From: Narthecium ossifragum
Lineage: Eukaryota; Streptophyta; Magnoliopsida; Dioscoreales; Nartheciaceae
Assembly: GCA_963920575.1 (NCBI GenBank)
Contig: OY986966.1
Span: 2,934,130 to 2,998,129, forward strand
Reading direction: 5' to 3'
DNA: 64,000 nucleotides
This document shows positions 48,111-60,126 of this stretch, piece by piece (the first letter of the stretch is position 1; every line of letters begins with the position of its first letter). Made by a program: the position numbers and the translations under genes. The notes under the pieces are model-generated. The model searched no databases and had not been told where the DNA came from. It saw only the letters and a program-made list of their open reading frames with translations.

Positions 48111-48379
48111 TAAGAGGTTTTTTTTTTTTTTTTTTGAAGAGTTGAGCCAAACGGCTTATAAACAGGACACACTACACTACACTATCCCATCAATTCCGCT
48201 AGGTCCATCCCCACGGGCCCAGCTAAAAGTCGACGAGGTAATCCGACACCATTTATTGCTACATGTATTCATTAGATATCATCTTGATATAAGTTGAAAT
48301 ATGTCAAGGACAAATATATATGATCCGTATGATAGAATAATCTAATAAAAAAAAAAAAATCCGTATGATAGAATACACC

Positions 48380-48479
48380 GACTAATATAAACGATCGGCG
48401 TTTATATTATCACAAACGATCCGGAGTTTGTGATAACATAAATGAAGGCTACATCACAAACGGTCCGGCGCCCATAGTG
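48380..48479 (-). mobile_element. Possible CACTA transposon terminus
   Basis: The minus strand reads CACTATGGGCGCCGGACCGTTTGTGAT from 48479, followed by two strong hairpins with aaacgatc loops (48409-48434 and 48384-48408). Short inverted subterminal repeats are usual in CACTA elements. The other end is not identified. Confidence 0.45.
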
Positions 48480-48926
48480 TTTTTGATTTCCTTCATGTAC
48501 TTGGAGGCACTAATATGATCCTATCAAAACTCATAATAAATAATGTAAAATTTAGTAAATTTGGAGTGACTAATACTATAATAACTCTAAATTTAAGAAC
48601 CATATATATATGGCCGGTTATTGGACATTGACATATATAAAAAAGGGAAGAAGCCTATGGTAGCTTCCGTGCGTGGGGCTCTCCCTTTGTCCAAAAGCGT
48701 TCCAACGTTTCGTCTTTAGTTTTGTTTCTGTGTCTAAATCGCTGTACGTGGAAAAGCACGTGGAAAAGCTGATGTCTCTGGTTCTCACTATTTTTTCCAT
48801 TTGGGTTTGGTAGTAAAATGATGTGTTGGTACTCCTAACCTTAGAGAGACGTCAGAATTAAATTCAGTGGCACAAATGAAAAAGGGCATCAGGGTTGGAG
48901 AGCTTTGCTCACCAAACACCCAAAAG

Positions 48927-48930
<4 letters not shown>

Positions 48931-48977
<47 letters not shown>
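48931..48977. repeat. (GA)n microsatellite
   Basis: About 23 uninterrupted GA units. Confidence 0.97.
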
Positions 48978-48980
<3 letters not shown>

Positions 48981-49381
48981 AAAAGAGGTTCGGCGAATGA
49001 ATTCATGGGACCAAGTGAAAAGGGCATTGAGATTGGAGAGCTTTTTTGCTCTCGGTAAACACCCAAAACAAAAAGAGAGGGATAAAAAAACATAATTTTA
49101 AAGAGGTCGTTGAAGAGTTGAGAAAGGAGCGGGCTTTGGATTTAGAAACATGGACCTGATTATTGTAAGTTGAGAAGGCCGGCCTTGGTTCAGCTCGGCC
49201 TGCGCATTGCTGGGCCAACTAGGTTTGATCCCTTGACTTCGGTTTTGTTGTAGGCCTTGGACCACACGTCCGAAAACAAGTGTTTTTAGCCTTAATGAAT
49301 TAAAGAAATTATACCCAAGTTATTTTATCAGCAATTAGAGGGGAAAAGAAATTAGGGCACGTTCCCGACGTTCGGCAGGGC

Positions 49382-49595
49382 CCTTTGGGCTAGGCCTTGG
49401 GTAGGATTGGGCTCTCCTGGTCTGTTTGTATCATATGCATCACACCAGGTTGGATAAGGAATTATTTAGGTTTAAAGCCCACCTTTGGGCTAGGGCTTGG
49501 GTAGGATTGGGCCCTCCTGGTCTGTTTTGAATATGCATCACACTAGGTTGGATAAGGATTTATTTAGGTCTAAAGCCCACCTGACATGTTGAAGC
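49382..49595. repeat. 110-bp tandem duplication
   Basis: Two copies beginning cctttgggctaggScttgggtagg at 49382 and 49492, ending taaagcccacc. They differ at about ten positions. Confidence 0.9.
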
Positions 49596-51040
49596 CTTAT
49601 TGTTAGTGGGCTTCAAGGCCTGTCATTTTAAGGATGTCGTATTGGCATGTTTGCAGGTGAACTGATCCACGGGCTGGGGTTTGGCACCTCCTCGTTCTAG
49701 TGCTACGCTTGTGCCAATTCATATGATCAAATCTTTGAGTTTCATTGTATTGATTGCCATTCAATGCAAGTCTTCCGAATGAAAAGTGTTTTGTTTATAT
49801 TTTACCAACATAATCCTTTTTGACGTCACGAGACGAATGATCATGACATCATATGTGAATATTATAATTAAGTATATGAACAAGACTTAAACTTAGAATC
49901 TCCGTTATAATACCATGTTTATTCCCACCACTTGATTCAAAAGGTCAGGCTAATAGAAAGCAGGAGTTTATTTATTTATAACGCAATGCAACACTTGGTG
50001 ATATGACATATGAGTTGGTTTTTTAGCTTCTTGACATAAATTGAGATAGCGTATTTCTTTTTCATTTTTTTTTATAAGCTCTTTGTCATAAATCGAGGTA
50101 GTGTAATTTTTTTATTTACGAGTTGAGCCCTCATACTAGAAATTCAAGATAACGCATGAACCTAGTATGAACCAGAAATCTGGATCAAAGATTTGATCAC
50201 TGGGAAATATATTATATAATGACTCGATTACTAAAAAAATATATTATATAATGGCGTTTATGTGAACACGATACATATTCCTTCCTATGGTCCAGATTAG
50301 TGGCATTTCGATGTCTATGTTGTCACCCCATCTTCTCTATCTTCACCACTTAAGCTCTTGCGTCGCTGATTCATTCATATCCTTTACAACAAAAAATAAA
50401 AAATCTTTGACTGCTTTTGAAGACTCCAAAAGTTTCTTGAAAGATCTGATGCAATGAATCTGAAACATTGGAGGCTGATAGCATCACACACGACCATATC
50501 AACTAGTAGTAACCAGCTAACCGGGTACGTAATCAGGTACGTAGTACCTGGTTACTAGTAGCTAACACACATCTTTTGCAAAATCCCTCCTTTTTATTAA
50601 ATCATTTTAACTTGATTGTCAGGAGTATTAAGGGACCAATTAACATTAATTTTCCATTTTATATTTGTCACACATATACGTACATGCATGCATGGTGAAT
50701 GCTGCACCTCATGTATGACAAACAAAATTTAAATTTTTTTACGGGAGTCTAATTTTAAGACATGGCTAATGAATGCCCCTATCTATAAAATCACAACAAT
50801 ATCATCAATTATCATGTATAGGTTTCTCCATTTTATTTGTAAGCGATCACTTAATTTATATATCTAGCTATTTAATTTGAAGAAATAAATGGTTTCTTCA
50901 ATCGCCTACCAAGTAATTAATGATCATCTTTCTCAATGAAAAGATTTTGTCAGATCGACAACCCAAATAACACGTACATCTGCAGTTATTTATTTTTTTG
51001 GAATATAAACCTAACTTAAATTTATTAAGAGGATATTTAA
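49596..51040. other. Intergenic with one strong hairpin
   Basis: No gene recognised. Around 50505-50568 actagtagtaaccag faces ctggttactagt, with aggtacgtagtacct next to it, giving a stable imperfect hairpin. Confidence 0.5.
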
Positions 51041-51048
51041 TTACATAA

Positions 51049-52752
51049 TTAAATTTCTTCTTTAAGGTTATTAACCTCTCTGTTGAGTTCAGCTAAGGAC
51101 AAAGATTTAACAGTTTTTTCCTGTCGTCTTTTTAATACCTCAGAAAGCCTGTAGGTGTTATCAATTCGAGGAGCTTCAATTTTTTGATTGCTTTTAAGAC
51201 AGAGATCAATTAACTGAGTTTTTAGGTCAGGAGAGATATCTCCTTCAGTTAATAATTTAGCTACGAACTCTTTATTGATAGATATCATATTAATCGAAAG
51301 ATTATTCATTTCAGCAATCTGTTTCCAATAATCCTTCTCAGGATGATCACGACATTGAGTACACTTAGATTCCTTCGAAGATTCTTCATCTGAAGATTCG
51401 TCATCTGAGGTACTGATAAACGTTTCGTCTTCAGAATCAGTATTACTGATCATGACTTTATATAAAGATTTTTTTAGTCATTCATCTTCGATTTCATTAA
51501 TCTTTTTCTTGGTATAACAACGATTAGCATAATGACCAATCTGACCGCATTTAAAGCATTTTGCTTTACTTTTATCAATTTTAGGACGCTTAGAAGTATT
51601 TGTCTTATTAGGTGTGTGTTTCTTAAATTTCCTTTTAACAAAAGGTTTTTTACTTCTTTCAGCTATTTCTTTGGATGGCTTTGCCTTACGTGGTTCATCA
51701 AAGGCAAACTGTTCACAAAATTCACCCAGCTGTTTTCTTTCAGTAAGCTTATGAGCTTTTAATTGATGTTTAAGTTTAATATCATTACATAAACTTAAAC
51801 CTTCATGAATGCAAGCATTAACTAATGCCCCATAAGTGCAAGCATCAAAAGGTATAACACCACCATTTTGCTCTCGCATGTAATTTCTTACACGTTCTGC
51901 AAAAAGATTAGGTAATCTGTCTATAAATTTAGACTTCCAATGACTACTATTCGCGTCATTAAGTTGCATAACTCTGGTAAGAAACACATCTTTATACCAA
52001 CGAAAATGAGTGAGAGTAGGACATCGGAGGTTTTGTAACAAAGTGCGTATCCGCTCCCCCTGACCAGTAATATTACCAGTAAAATGGTCTAGAATGGTCA
52101 AAACTAGAGTATAAACAGCATCAGCTTATTGTTGACTATTCTCAATTTTAACAGCACTAAGGATTTCAGTGCGTTGATCTGGTTGGAGATAATTATCCCA
52201 CCAACCTTTTAAACTACCAGTAAAGCCGCAAGTAAGAAAGGCAGCTACTTGCTGATCCATATTTCTATTATTACGACAAATAGTAGCATACATCATCATA
52301 CGATGTGCCATATTCAGCACTTGATGATCACTCATACCATCTATGTTCCATTCATAGATATTACGACCCGAATAATCTTGTTGTAAGAAAGTATCATTTT
52401 CTTCAAATAAGAGATCCATAGGAGAAGGTCTTTTGTAATAGAATTTTTCTAAATTGCGAGGTCTGTGTTCAATTTTATTAACAGTTTGAAACTGTTGTTC
52501 AGTTTCTAGAGTTATTAACTCAGAATCAGAATGCTCAATCTGATTTTCTTCAGTCACAGTATTAAGAACTTGTAATTTAGCTTGAGCCAATTGTTTGCTA
52601 AGAGATTCTATAACTTCTCCTGCTAAATCTTTTTCTAATTTAAAATTCGAGATTTCAGCATTCGGCTTGACAGAGGGTCTGGTATGAAGTTGGACAGCTT
52701 TATCTTTGGCCAACTGCAGATTAGGAATTATTTCACCAAGTTTAGTAATCAA
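51049..52752 (-). pseudogene. Pararetroviral capsid region, broken by two stops
   Basis: One frame contains a stretch with GWWDNYL, found in capsid domains of plant pararetroviruses; after one stop, the zinc knuckle CFKCGQIGHYANRC near 51550 preceded by a basic KRKFKK region; then, after another stop, an acidic Ser/Asp/Glu-rich part and a CTQCRDH-like Cys/His pair. Stops lie at 52126-52128 and 51478-51480. The frame ends at 51049, where protease and polymerase would be expected, and nothing viral follows. Non-functional. Confidence 0.8.
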
Positions 52753-52928
52753 TTTGTCAATTGTTTTTTCTATACGGGTTAATTGCTGACCTACAACTTG
52801 GGAGTAGACATTAGCATAATTATTCTGTTTAAAGATCTTATTAAGTTCTTTAAGCGTTTCATTTGTGGTTTCTACAGGTTTAATGAACGCGGTAGCTTCA
52901 AGATTAGAGGTAGAAATTCCTTCTAATT

Positions 52929-53309
52929 TCAGCGGTTCGGTAGGGGATACAAGGATCTTTTTTGTACTCCTACCGTTTTCCAGCTCTTCATATAACTCTC
53001 AATAACTTGTATTCTAGCAGGAGAATTATGTTCCTCAGCAAGTTCTCCTGAACTATTTTCTTCGGCTATTTGATCAATGATGGCATTAATTTCATCTTCT
53101 TTTTCGTCAGCATAGTGATTATAAAACCAAGGAGCAAAGAACTGAATCTGGTTTTTTGCTTCTAATTCACTATAGTATAATTCTTTATAAGAATTTCTTT
53201 GTTCCTCATTAAAGGTTGTGAAAAACCAATCACGAAATTGCTTATTATATAACTCTTGAAATTCCTTATTAAGGTATCTCCTGAGGGGACTATTGGGTCT
53301 AAAATCCAT
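52929..53309 (-). pseudogene. Pararetroviral region between movement and capsid domains
   Basis: This 126-codon segment is in the same frame as the movement-protein region and begins right after its stop codon (TAA directly followed by ATG). It is rich in aromatic and acidic residues (FFAPWFYNHY), like the linker found in pararetroviral polyproteins. A frame change follows. Whether the stop is a mutation or a genuine gene border cannot be decided from one copy. Confidence 0.6.
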
Positions 53310-54284
53310 TTACAACTGAAAACTCATTTCGGAATCTGTATTGGATCCCTTCTCATAAATCCCATGAGGGATTTGAGACTCAGAAATTCTAATAGCCTGA
53401 ATAGGGGTTCCTTCTCTGGAAACCGATTTCCTCGAAGAGGTAGTAATATCAGTGAATTTAATAGTCCTATTAGGATCAAAGGTTATAGTGACTTCGCCAT
53501 CATCAGTTTGAGATATCTGGTCAACTTCTTGGTTAACAATTGGTCTAGGCGGGATGGCGTTAGCTAATAACCAATTGTCAGGAAAATTAACTTCATTCCA
53601 TTTAATCTGTCTATTGGTAGCAATATGTGATGACAGTAAATTGGTCTCAATTAAGACTGTTTTTCCCGGAAGAGTAAATTGCTTTGCTTTAGGAGCTAAG
53701 GTGCTAAGAACCTTATAATGGATTCTGTAAATAATAGCTATAGTCTCGGATTGAGGTAAAAATTCGTAACCATGAGTCTTAATATTAAGACTTACGGCTT
53801 CAAGGATGTTAGGGTCAGTCAAAGACAGACTCAAGTTCGGGTAAACATTAAAATATGCTGGTCCATGACTGAGACTAGTTTCCATAATTCCCATTAGGGA
53901 TTGAGGCCAGTTGAGGCAACGAGCATCTCTCAGACAGGAGAGAATAGAGGCATTTAATCCTTGTAAGGTTAGTGGTTTATATGCTACTTGAATCAGTCTG
54001 ATATGAATATAATTATATCTGTCCATATAAGGTTCTAAATCTTCTTCAGAGAGGAGCTTAATAGTCTGATCATCTTGATCTACAGTTACCGTCTTCTCGA
54101 CAGTTTTAATTGCTATCAAAGATTTCAGATCTAAGAATCCAATTTTGTAAATATCCTTATTAGGAACATCAGGTATAGCCCAGTTATTTAGGGCTTCAAG
54201 ATCTGAGGGGAATTCAGCCAATTGGGCATTCTTCAATTTTTTATCTTTTCGTGAATTAATTTTCCGAATAGAAGTAGATGCCAT
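53310..54284 (-). pseudogene. Pararetroviral movement-protein region (324 codons)
   Basis: The segment is the first frame after the leader and is open throughout. It has the features of the plant viral movement-protein (30K-like) family: IGFLDLKSL near the start, the central HIRLIQVAYKPLT strand region, and an LSLSLTDPN region. In viruses such proteins widen plasmodesmata. As the only intact piece of a dead provirus, no activity is implied. Its stop at 53310-53312 lies in frame with the next segment. Confidence 0.7.
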
Positions 54285-54591
54285 GGTCTCTCGAGGTACG
54301 CAGACTTAATCAAAGGAGGATGGAAAGGAAGAAGAATGGTTGCAGATTTCTAGTTTACACATATTTTGATCTAAATCTACTTAGGCTTTTGCTCGTCTGC
54401 CAACGAATCACAGGACTTACCCTAAACACCTACTCCGGCAAACGGTGCCAAACGCGGCTTGGGTGACGATCCACAAAAGCAGTAAATAAATTTAAGAACG
54501 AAATCATAGTAAACAAGAACATAAGCAACAATTCTTCTAACAATTACATCATGCTTTAATTAAATCTACACACTACTCGACACTACTCACA

Positions 54592-54607
54592 CATGGCTCT
54601 GATACCA
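54592..54607 (-). other. Pararetroviral primer binding site
   Basis: The complement reads TGGTATCAGAGCCATG, matching the initiator tRNA-Met primer used by plant pararetroviruses. It is about 310 bp before the first frame. Confidence 0.88.
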
Positions 54608-54879
54608 GGAAGGCGAAAGGGGGGAGGTATTGATTAGAAATCAATATCCAGCGGAGCTGGCGCTCGATGCTACCGATCTGTTTGACGAGATCGGAAGGTA
54701 GAACTGAACTATGAAAGTTCCAGCCTTTGGATATTACTTTCAAAAAATATCTCTACATAAATAAATAAGAAGAGAGGAAAACTTACAGAAAAACTTCAAG
54801 CTATTATTCCACTGGAAGTAGTACAGGGGAGAAGAAAGGTTACAAGAGAAGAGAAGAGTGGGCGAAATCCAACGTACTG

Positions 54880-55000
54880 AACTCAGAAGAGTTCTTCCTC
54901 TTATATAGAGGTACAAGCCTTGCAGGCGAAGTAAGCATCAGTCATCGTGCAATGATGGAGAGAGAAGATTCCTCTCAACGTTACATCATGTCGGCCAGTG
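54880..55000 (-). promoter_or_regulatory. Pararetroviral promoter
   Basis: On the minus strand CTATATAAG (complement of 54901-54909) is followed by a TC-rich start region, as in other pararetroviral full-length promoters. Just upstream, tgatgcttacttcgcc is the expected position of activator motifs. The TATA is intact. Confidence 0.7.
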
Positions 55001-55101
55001 GAGTAATAATGCTCAAAAAGGTAGGGCCCGCCACTACGTGTGCTGAGTAGGCTGCAGTCGGTTGAGTGGCCATATCCTTATCCTATTTGATAGAAACACC
55101 T

Positions 55102-55640
55102 TTAGCTAGTGGAGGCTCCACTAGTAGTAGGTAAAGCTCCTTTCTTTTTCCCAGGCATATCTTGGGAAATGACTTGAGTCCAAATAGCCTCGTGGTCACC
55201 ATAGGGGTCTTGAGCATCATGTATAGGATCGTCAGAACCAATAGAAATCCGATCAGAGCTAGAGAAATGGCTAGTGAACTGATTCTTTAAATGGTCATAA
55301 CATTTCTTCATGATTTCATCCTCAGAAGCTTGAGGGATTCTCTCTGGGTGCTTCATGAACAATCTTTTGTTTTAATAGACTTTCATTAGCCTTTATTATC
55401 TCTAAAATTTCATAGACCTTAGTAGTAACGTCCAGACCTTTCCACCATTTGATTTGATATTGCCGGATAAGGCATGGGCAGAAAGTTCATCAATATCCAC
55501 CGAAGAAGTCCATTTCCATATCCATGAAATCTCTGCCTCAGCAAAGAAATAAAGAGGGAACATTCCCTCAACCACTTCCTCCTCTTTCTTTAAGGCGAAA
55601 CAGATAACAACGATTGCTCTGATGAGTCTATGCAGACATG
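55102..55640 (-). pseudogene. Presumed 3' end of the viral genome, upstream of the promoter
   Basis: Two minus-strand frames (to 55381 and 55102-55362) precede the promoter. The second is acidic and ends GKKKGALPTTSGASTS. By position in a circular genome this would be the end of the last viral gene. I see no firm motif, so both the viral assignment and the left limit near 55640 are inferred. Confidence 0.45.
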
Positions 55641-57122
55641 CCGATCCTAAGAAGGAATCTTGAATCCATAATTATGAATTCCAAGCTTGAAATCAACAAA
55701 CCTTTTTGTCCAATTTCGTGTCTTTTATAGACCTGGAAATCCATAGTTTTTACTTTTTACTAACTACCATTTAAAATATGCGTATCTTTAAACTTAAAGG
55801 CTTCAACAAAGACTGACTGACGACGTACATATATATAAGAGAATGATAAGCTGAACCGGATATCTTATCGATCTTGTATACTTTTAATGAAGCATATGAT
55901 TTATTCCACAGGGACTTGAAGACTGACTGCACTGGATAAGCACTCCCAAATTAGCAGCTTCGTCTTCTTATGGTGGGAAACTTTGATGCCAGCCAAGGCC
56001 ATGCCGAATTCGACTAGCCGCCGGCTGTGAACCTTTCTCGCGGCGGTGCCGGCTGGCCGTCGGTGGCACGTGCTTTTCCGAACCATGTGAATTTAATATA
56101 TATATATATATATACAGTTCTCAGTCTATGCCTTTTAATGAATGGAATAATTAGTTACATGAGTTTTTTCCTGGAAGTAGCTACTTACGTATGAAATATG
56201 AAGTCTTGAGAAAAGTATTCAAAAGAGAGAAGGGCTGTTTTCAAGTGTACTAATTTTCTTTCTCTCAAGTTAGCTTGGGCTTTGGCTTGAACCTTCAGCA
56301 GTGAGTGTACCTTCGGCTTCGATCAATACTCTGGAAGAGTCTGCTAATTAGTGGTTAGGTGCCCTAGTGTGTCTTCTCATGTTAGGTTGGTCCTATACTT
56401 AGGCACACTGTTAGGGACCTGAGCAAGCCAAACTGGAGCACTACTACTATATATATGGGTATGAACATGGAAGGAAGTCAAGTACGTACGTAGATGCATG
56501 CACAAATCGCGACTCTATCACAAATACAATTACAGATGTCGTTTAGATGCAGCTTATGGCGCAGAATGCTGGCCTAGGTCTACGCAAATCACCGATGCAC
56601 ACATAGTTTCTGTATGTCAGTTCGTAGAGCATATACCTTACAATTAATTAATAGAAATTAATTATCTAGAATTGTTCCTTTAAGCTAGCTAGGGTAACAA
56701 AATCAACCAATCAACTAAATTATAATGAAATTAAATTACCTAAACGATCGAAGAATAAATGTCGGTGCATGCACCATGAAGTTCTTATCGTTTATACCAG
56801 TTAAATTCCAACAATATATGTTGTAACGCGTAAAATAGTTTTTATTTTTTTCCTTTTTTGTTGAATTTCAATTGAATTTCAATTTAAATTGTTGCCTCCG
56901 TGCACCTTGCACGAGTAACCACCACCCCCATTACTCCTCTCTCTCTTCTAATCACCCGGTAACCACCAACCCCCACTACTCCATTTCACGTGGTTTCATC
57001 TCGATCGTCTAATATATCCGAATACAACTCGGATCGGGTATCTTCAGCCGCATGATAGAAAGCACCCGATCTTATAAGATAGATATATATAAAAGCTAAA
57101 ATTCCGTATGATTTTTGTCTAA
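55641..57122. other. Intergenic, nothing firm
   Basis: Contains a TA run at 56096-56114. Near 56897 a stretch (ccgtgcaccttgcacgagtaaccacc) resembles a Helitron hairpin but lacks CTAG. No gene. Confidence 0.5.
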
Positions 57123-57882
57123 GCCCATGTTTGGTGTGGAGATATCTTCCCTTATCCCCACTCTTATCCCCAAACAAGATTAGGGTTACCAAATGGAGTT
57201 AGCCAGGGATACAGGTGTATCTTGGGTTAAGAAAGAGTGCAAATCCTAGTATTCAAACCCTGTGTTTTTATATCGATCAAACCACCACGAGCATGTCAAT
57301 TACACGAGTACCCTCACACCATCTTTCCCAATAACCAAGGATAGCTATTTAACTTGATCGCATCCACTGTACTGGTGGTAGGTTGGTGTGAAGATTATTT
57401 CTAGAGAATTATCAACATGCAGTTTGGGTTGATTGGTATATGATTTTGACACATTACATTTGTGGTATGTTATATGTGTTATTTTAAAATGAATTGATGT
57501 CATTTTAAACCTCGAACATGATAATATAATATTAATTTATTAATCACTTGTATCTAGTAATATAATTTCCGTACAAGTAACGAATGGATCTGGAGGCATG
57601 TCGACATTCCCATAATTAAATCAATCTAATTATGAATACATTATGTATAAGGGTATTTTTTGTATTAGATACAAATCCTACCTTTATCCCACCTATTAGT
57701 CCAAACATATTTTCTTATCCCAAACAATAATTACTATTTATCCTCAAATATTAAAATGAGAATGAATTTATACACACACCCACCCACCCCCTTACACACA
57801 CGCCCTTTAACGTCAATTTTCTAACCCAAAATCTCTTAACCCGGCTTAACCTGAAATGACCTATCTCCACGGCAAACGGGGC
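57123..57882. mobile_element. MITE in the WRKY upstream region
   Basis: Left gcccatgtttggtgtggagata and the complement of the right end, gccccgtttgccgtggagata, are inverted repeats. Left flank taa faces right flank gaa, perhaps a decayed 3-bp duplication. About 760 bp, AT-rich, with ttatcccca words. Confidence 0.65.
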
Positions 57883-57952
57883 GAAAAGTCCGATGGAAAA
57901 TTCTACACGGTTGGGTTCGTCGTTAAGAAAGCTTGCAAAATATAAATTTCCA

Positions 57953-58200
57953 AGTCAAAGGCCTTTTCAACCGACAAGGTCTCCTCTCTGACACGAGAAT
58001 GCAACACATCTAAGGGACCAATGACTCAGTCATACATAACATATATACTACATTAATATGCCTTGTCTTCACCAACAAAGTTACAAAACCCCCTCTCCTT
58101 GATACATGTCTCATGATCCTATGACCAAATTAAAACCCTTCCATAACGTATGGAACAGGACACACACAGAACCTTTGAAACAAGCCCAGCTCTATATATA
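57953..58200 (+). promoter_or_regulatory. WRKY gene promoter
   Basis: TATATATA at 58193-58200 lies about 65 bp before the first ATG. A W-box core (complement of agtcaa at 57953-57958, TTGACT) and the bZIP-type palindrome atgactcagtcat (58021-58033) lie upstream. Self- or cross-regulation by WRKY factors is commonly seen for such genes. Confidence 0.55.
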
Positions 58201-58265
58201 GGTCCCATCATCCCTCCATATGTTACATATAATCTCATGCCTCTCACAACACCTCAATTGCTACT

Positions 58266-60126
58266 ATGATCCTAAGTTTCACAGATCATCATCATACCCA
58301 GCTAATAGAAGTACCCCCCTTCATGGATGACTCCAACACCCTCATGGCTTTAGTACTCCATGGATGCAAGCTAGCCAGAGACCTGGAAGCCAGCCTCCCC
58401 AACATCACCGCCCACCCGCATGGGCGGCAGCTCCTGTTTAATTCTTGCGAAGAGATCGTCGGCGCCTTCAACAGAGTCAACAATGCCATGAGCTCCCCCT
58501 ACAATTTGCCGGTGCTGTTCCGGGGGTCCCCGCCGGAGCCTAGTCTCGACCTAGGCATCGGAGAAGGCGGGGACTCGCGAAGCCATGGCCTCGTGCAACC
58601 GATGGGCCCCCTCCATGTACGACGGAGCCTATCCGGCGAAAGTAATGTGCCTTTCTACTTTCGCGGGCCACTGCTGGGGACCGGGATGGCCATGTCGGAG
58701 TCGCCGCCGAATCAAGGATTGGAGAACCTCTCTCTGTCTAGCCAGGCGGAGCTGGAGGATTTGGGCGCCGGGTTTCCTGGTGCTCATGACATGAGCATGG
58801 AGACATTTGTTGGCCCTGGTGTAGTGGGATCCCCTCCTATGGCGGCGGCCGGGGAGGGCTCGTCGTCGGGGAGGAGACCGGTCTCCGAGCCGATGGTCCA
58901 ACGGTCTACGAAAAAGAGGTATGATTCAAAGATTCATACCTTTGATTGGGTCTTTCTTCCATTAACTTTTGAATGTTCCATAGTGAAATTCTCCGCATGC
59001 ATGTCAGCTTGATGGCGATACAACTTGAAACCAAGTCAACTTATATATATATATATACTAATAAGTTCCTGATAACTACCTCTCTCCTCACATTTCCTAA
59101 TAATCCCTCACTAACCCTCTCTTTTTCTCACTAACTCTCCCTCCACATAGGCTCCACGTAGAATAACCCTTTTCACATAGGCTCCACATAGGATAAAAAA
59201 AAAATTAATTTATAACTATCTTTTTATATAAGGATGATTTTATTCTTTATGAATTTTACCAAATAACCCCTCGATTCTTTTAGAGGGGTATTAGCCTAAT
59301 CGAAAGGTAGTTAGATTGGACCGTTAGCTTCACAACTGCTGTTTGAACTTTGCAGGAAGGAGGGGGGAACGACGACGATCCGGGTACCCGCGCTACGAAC
59401 AGGGAACACCGATATCCCGCCAGACGATGGTTACACCTGGCGTAAGTATGGCCAGAAAGATATTCTTGGTTGTAGATACCCCAGGTACGCGTACCGTCTT
59501 GAACTACCCAAAATACTATTCCAAACACCTATAAAAAACACTCATTTTTTTAAAAGAGAATTTCACATATGATTTATACTTTTATATAAAGATTGTTGAT
59601 TTATATATGAATAATTTGCATCATAATTTACAGGAGTTACTATAGGTGTACCCACAAGAACTACTATGGCTGTGAGGCAAAGAAGCAAGTCCAGAGGCTA
59701 AACAAGGACCCATACACATACGAGGTCAACTACTGCGGTGATCATACCTGTCAGACGTCCACAACGCCGCTCCTCATCCATTCCATACCACCAAACAACC
59801 CTAATCCACGGAGGGAGGAGGACTACCTCATGGCTTCAGCTGGCACACAAGGAGCGTCGTCATCGACGTCGTTGGTGCCGCCGGCCGCTTCGACGCAGCT
59901 TGGAATCTGGCTTTCCGGTGGGTTCGACGGAGGCAATCCGGCCATGGGGGAAGGCGTGAGCAGCGGTGGCCGGAATGTCGGTGGCTCTTCTCGGGCTGGC
60001 GGGAGGGATGGGGACTGCTCGGTGGCGGACTTGGCCGACGTCATGTTTAACTCCGGCAGCAGTGGGAGTAGCATAGATGTTATTTTCTCGTCAAAACACG
60101 AGAATTGGAGAAAAAAAGAGGATTAG
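58266..60126 (+). CDS. WRKY transcription factor, group III (WRKY55-like)
   Basis: A nuclear factor binding W-boxes (TTGAC C/T), usually in defence or senescence control. Exons: 58266-58918, 59356-59484 and 59634-60126, giving 424 residues with consistent phases. The first exon has the group III N-terminal helix (LMALVLHGCKLARDLEASL). WRKYGQK is at 246-252. The zinc ligands are C266, C274, H298 and C300, i.e. C-x7-C-x23-H-x-C, the group III pattern. The second intron cuts the Arg codon of the YPR motif (phase 2), the conserved WRKY-domain intron. The C-terminus is Ser/Gly-rich and ends near DVMFNSGSSGSS. Met20 (58323) is an alternative start. The WRKY55-like label rests on overall style only. 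Confidence 0.93.

Larger units (their letters stand above)
51045..55640 (-). mobile_element. Endogenous pararetrovirus (Caulimoviridae), degenerate and incomplete
   Basis: Read on the minus strand, the order is: a presumed 3' part of the viral genome (55640-55100), a promoter with TATA, a leader with tRNA-Met primer site (54592-54607), the movement-protein region and the capsid region with a zinc knuckle. The order runs straight through the primer site, so the copy derives from a circular or concatemeric form rather than from an LTR element. The frame carries in-frame stops at 53310-53312, 52126-52128 and 51478-51480 and at least one frameshift between about 52750 and 52930. Protease, reverse transcriptase and most or all of the RNase H are absent. 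A fused movement-capsid layout suggests a petuvirus- or florendovirus-like origin. It cannot make virus. Confidence 0.85.

Noticed and set aside
48867..49095. Arg/Glu repeat proteins
   Set aside because: Produced by the (GA)n microsatellite.
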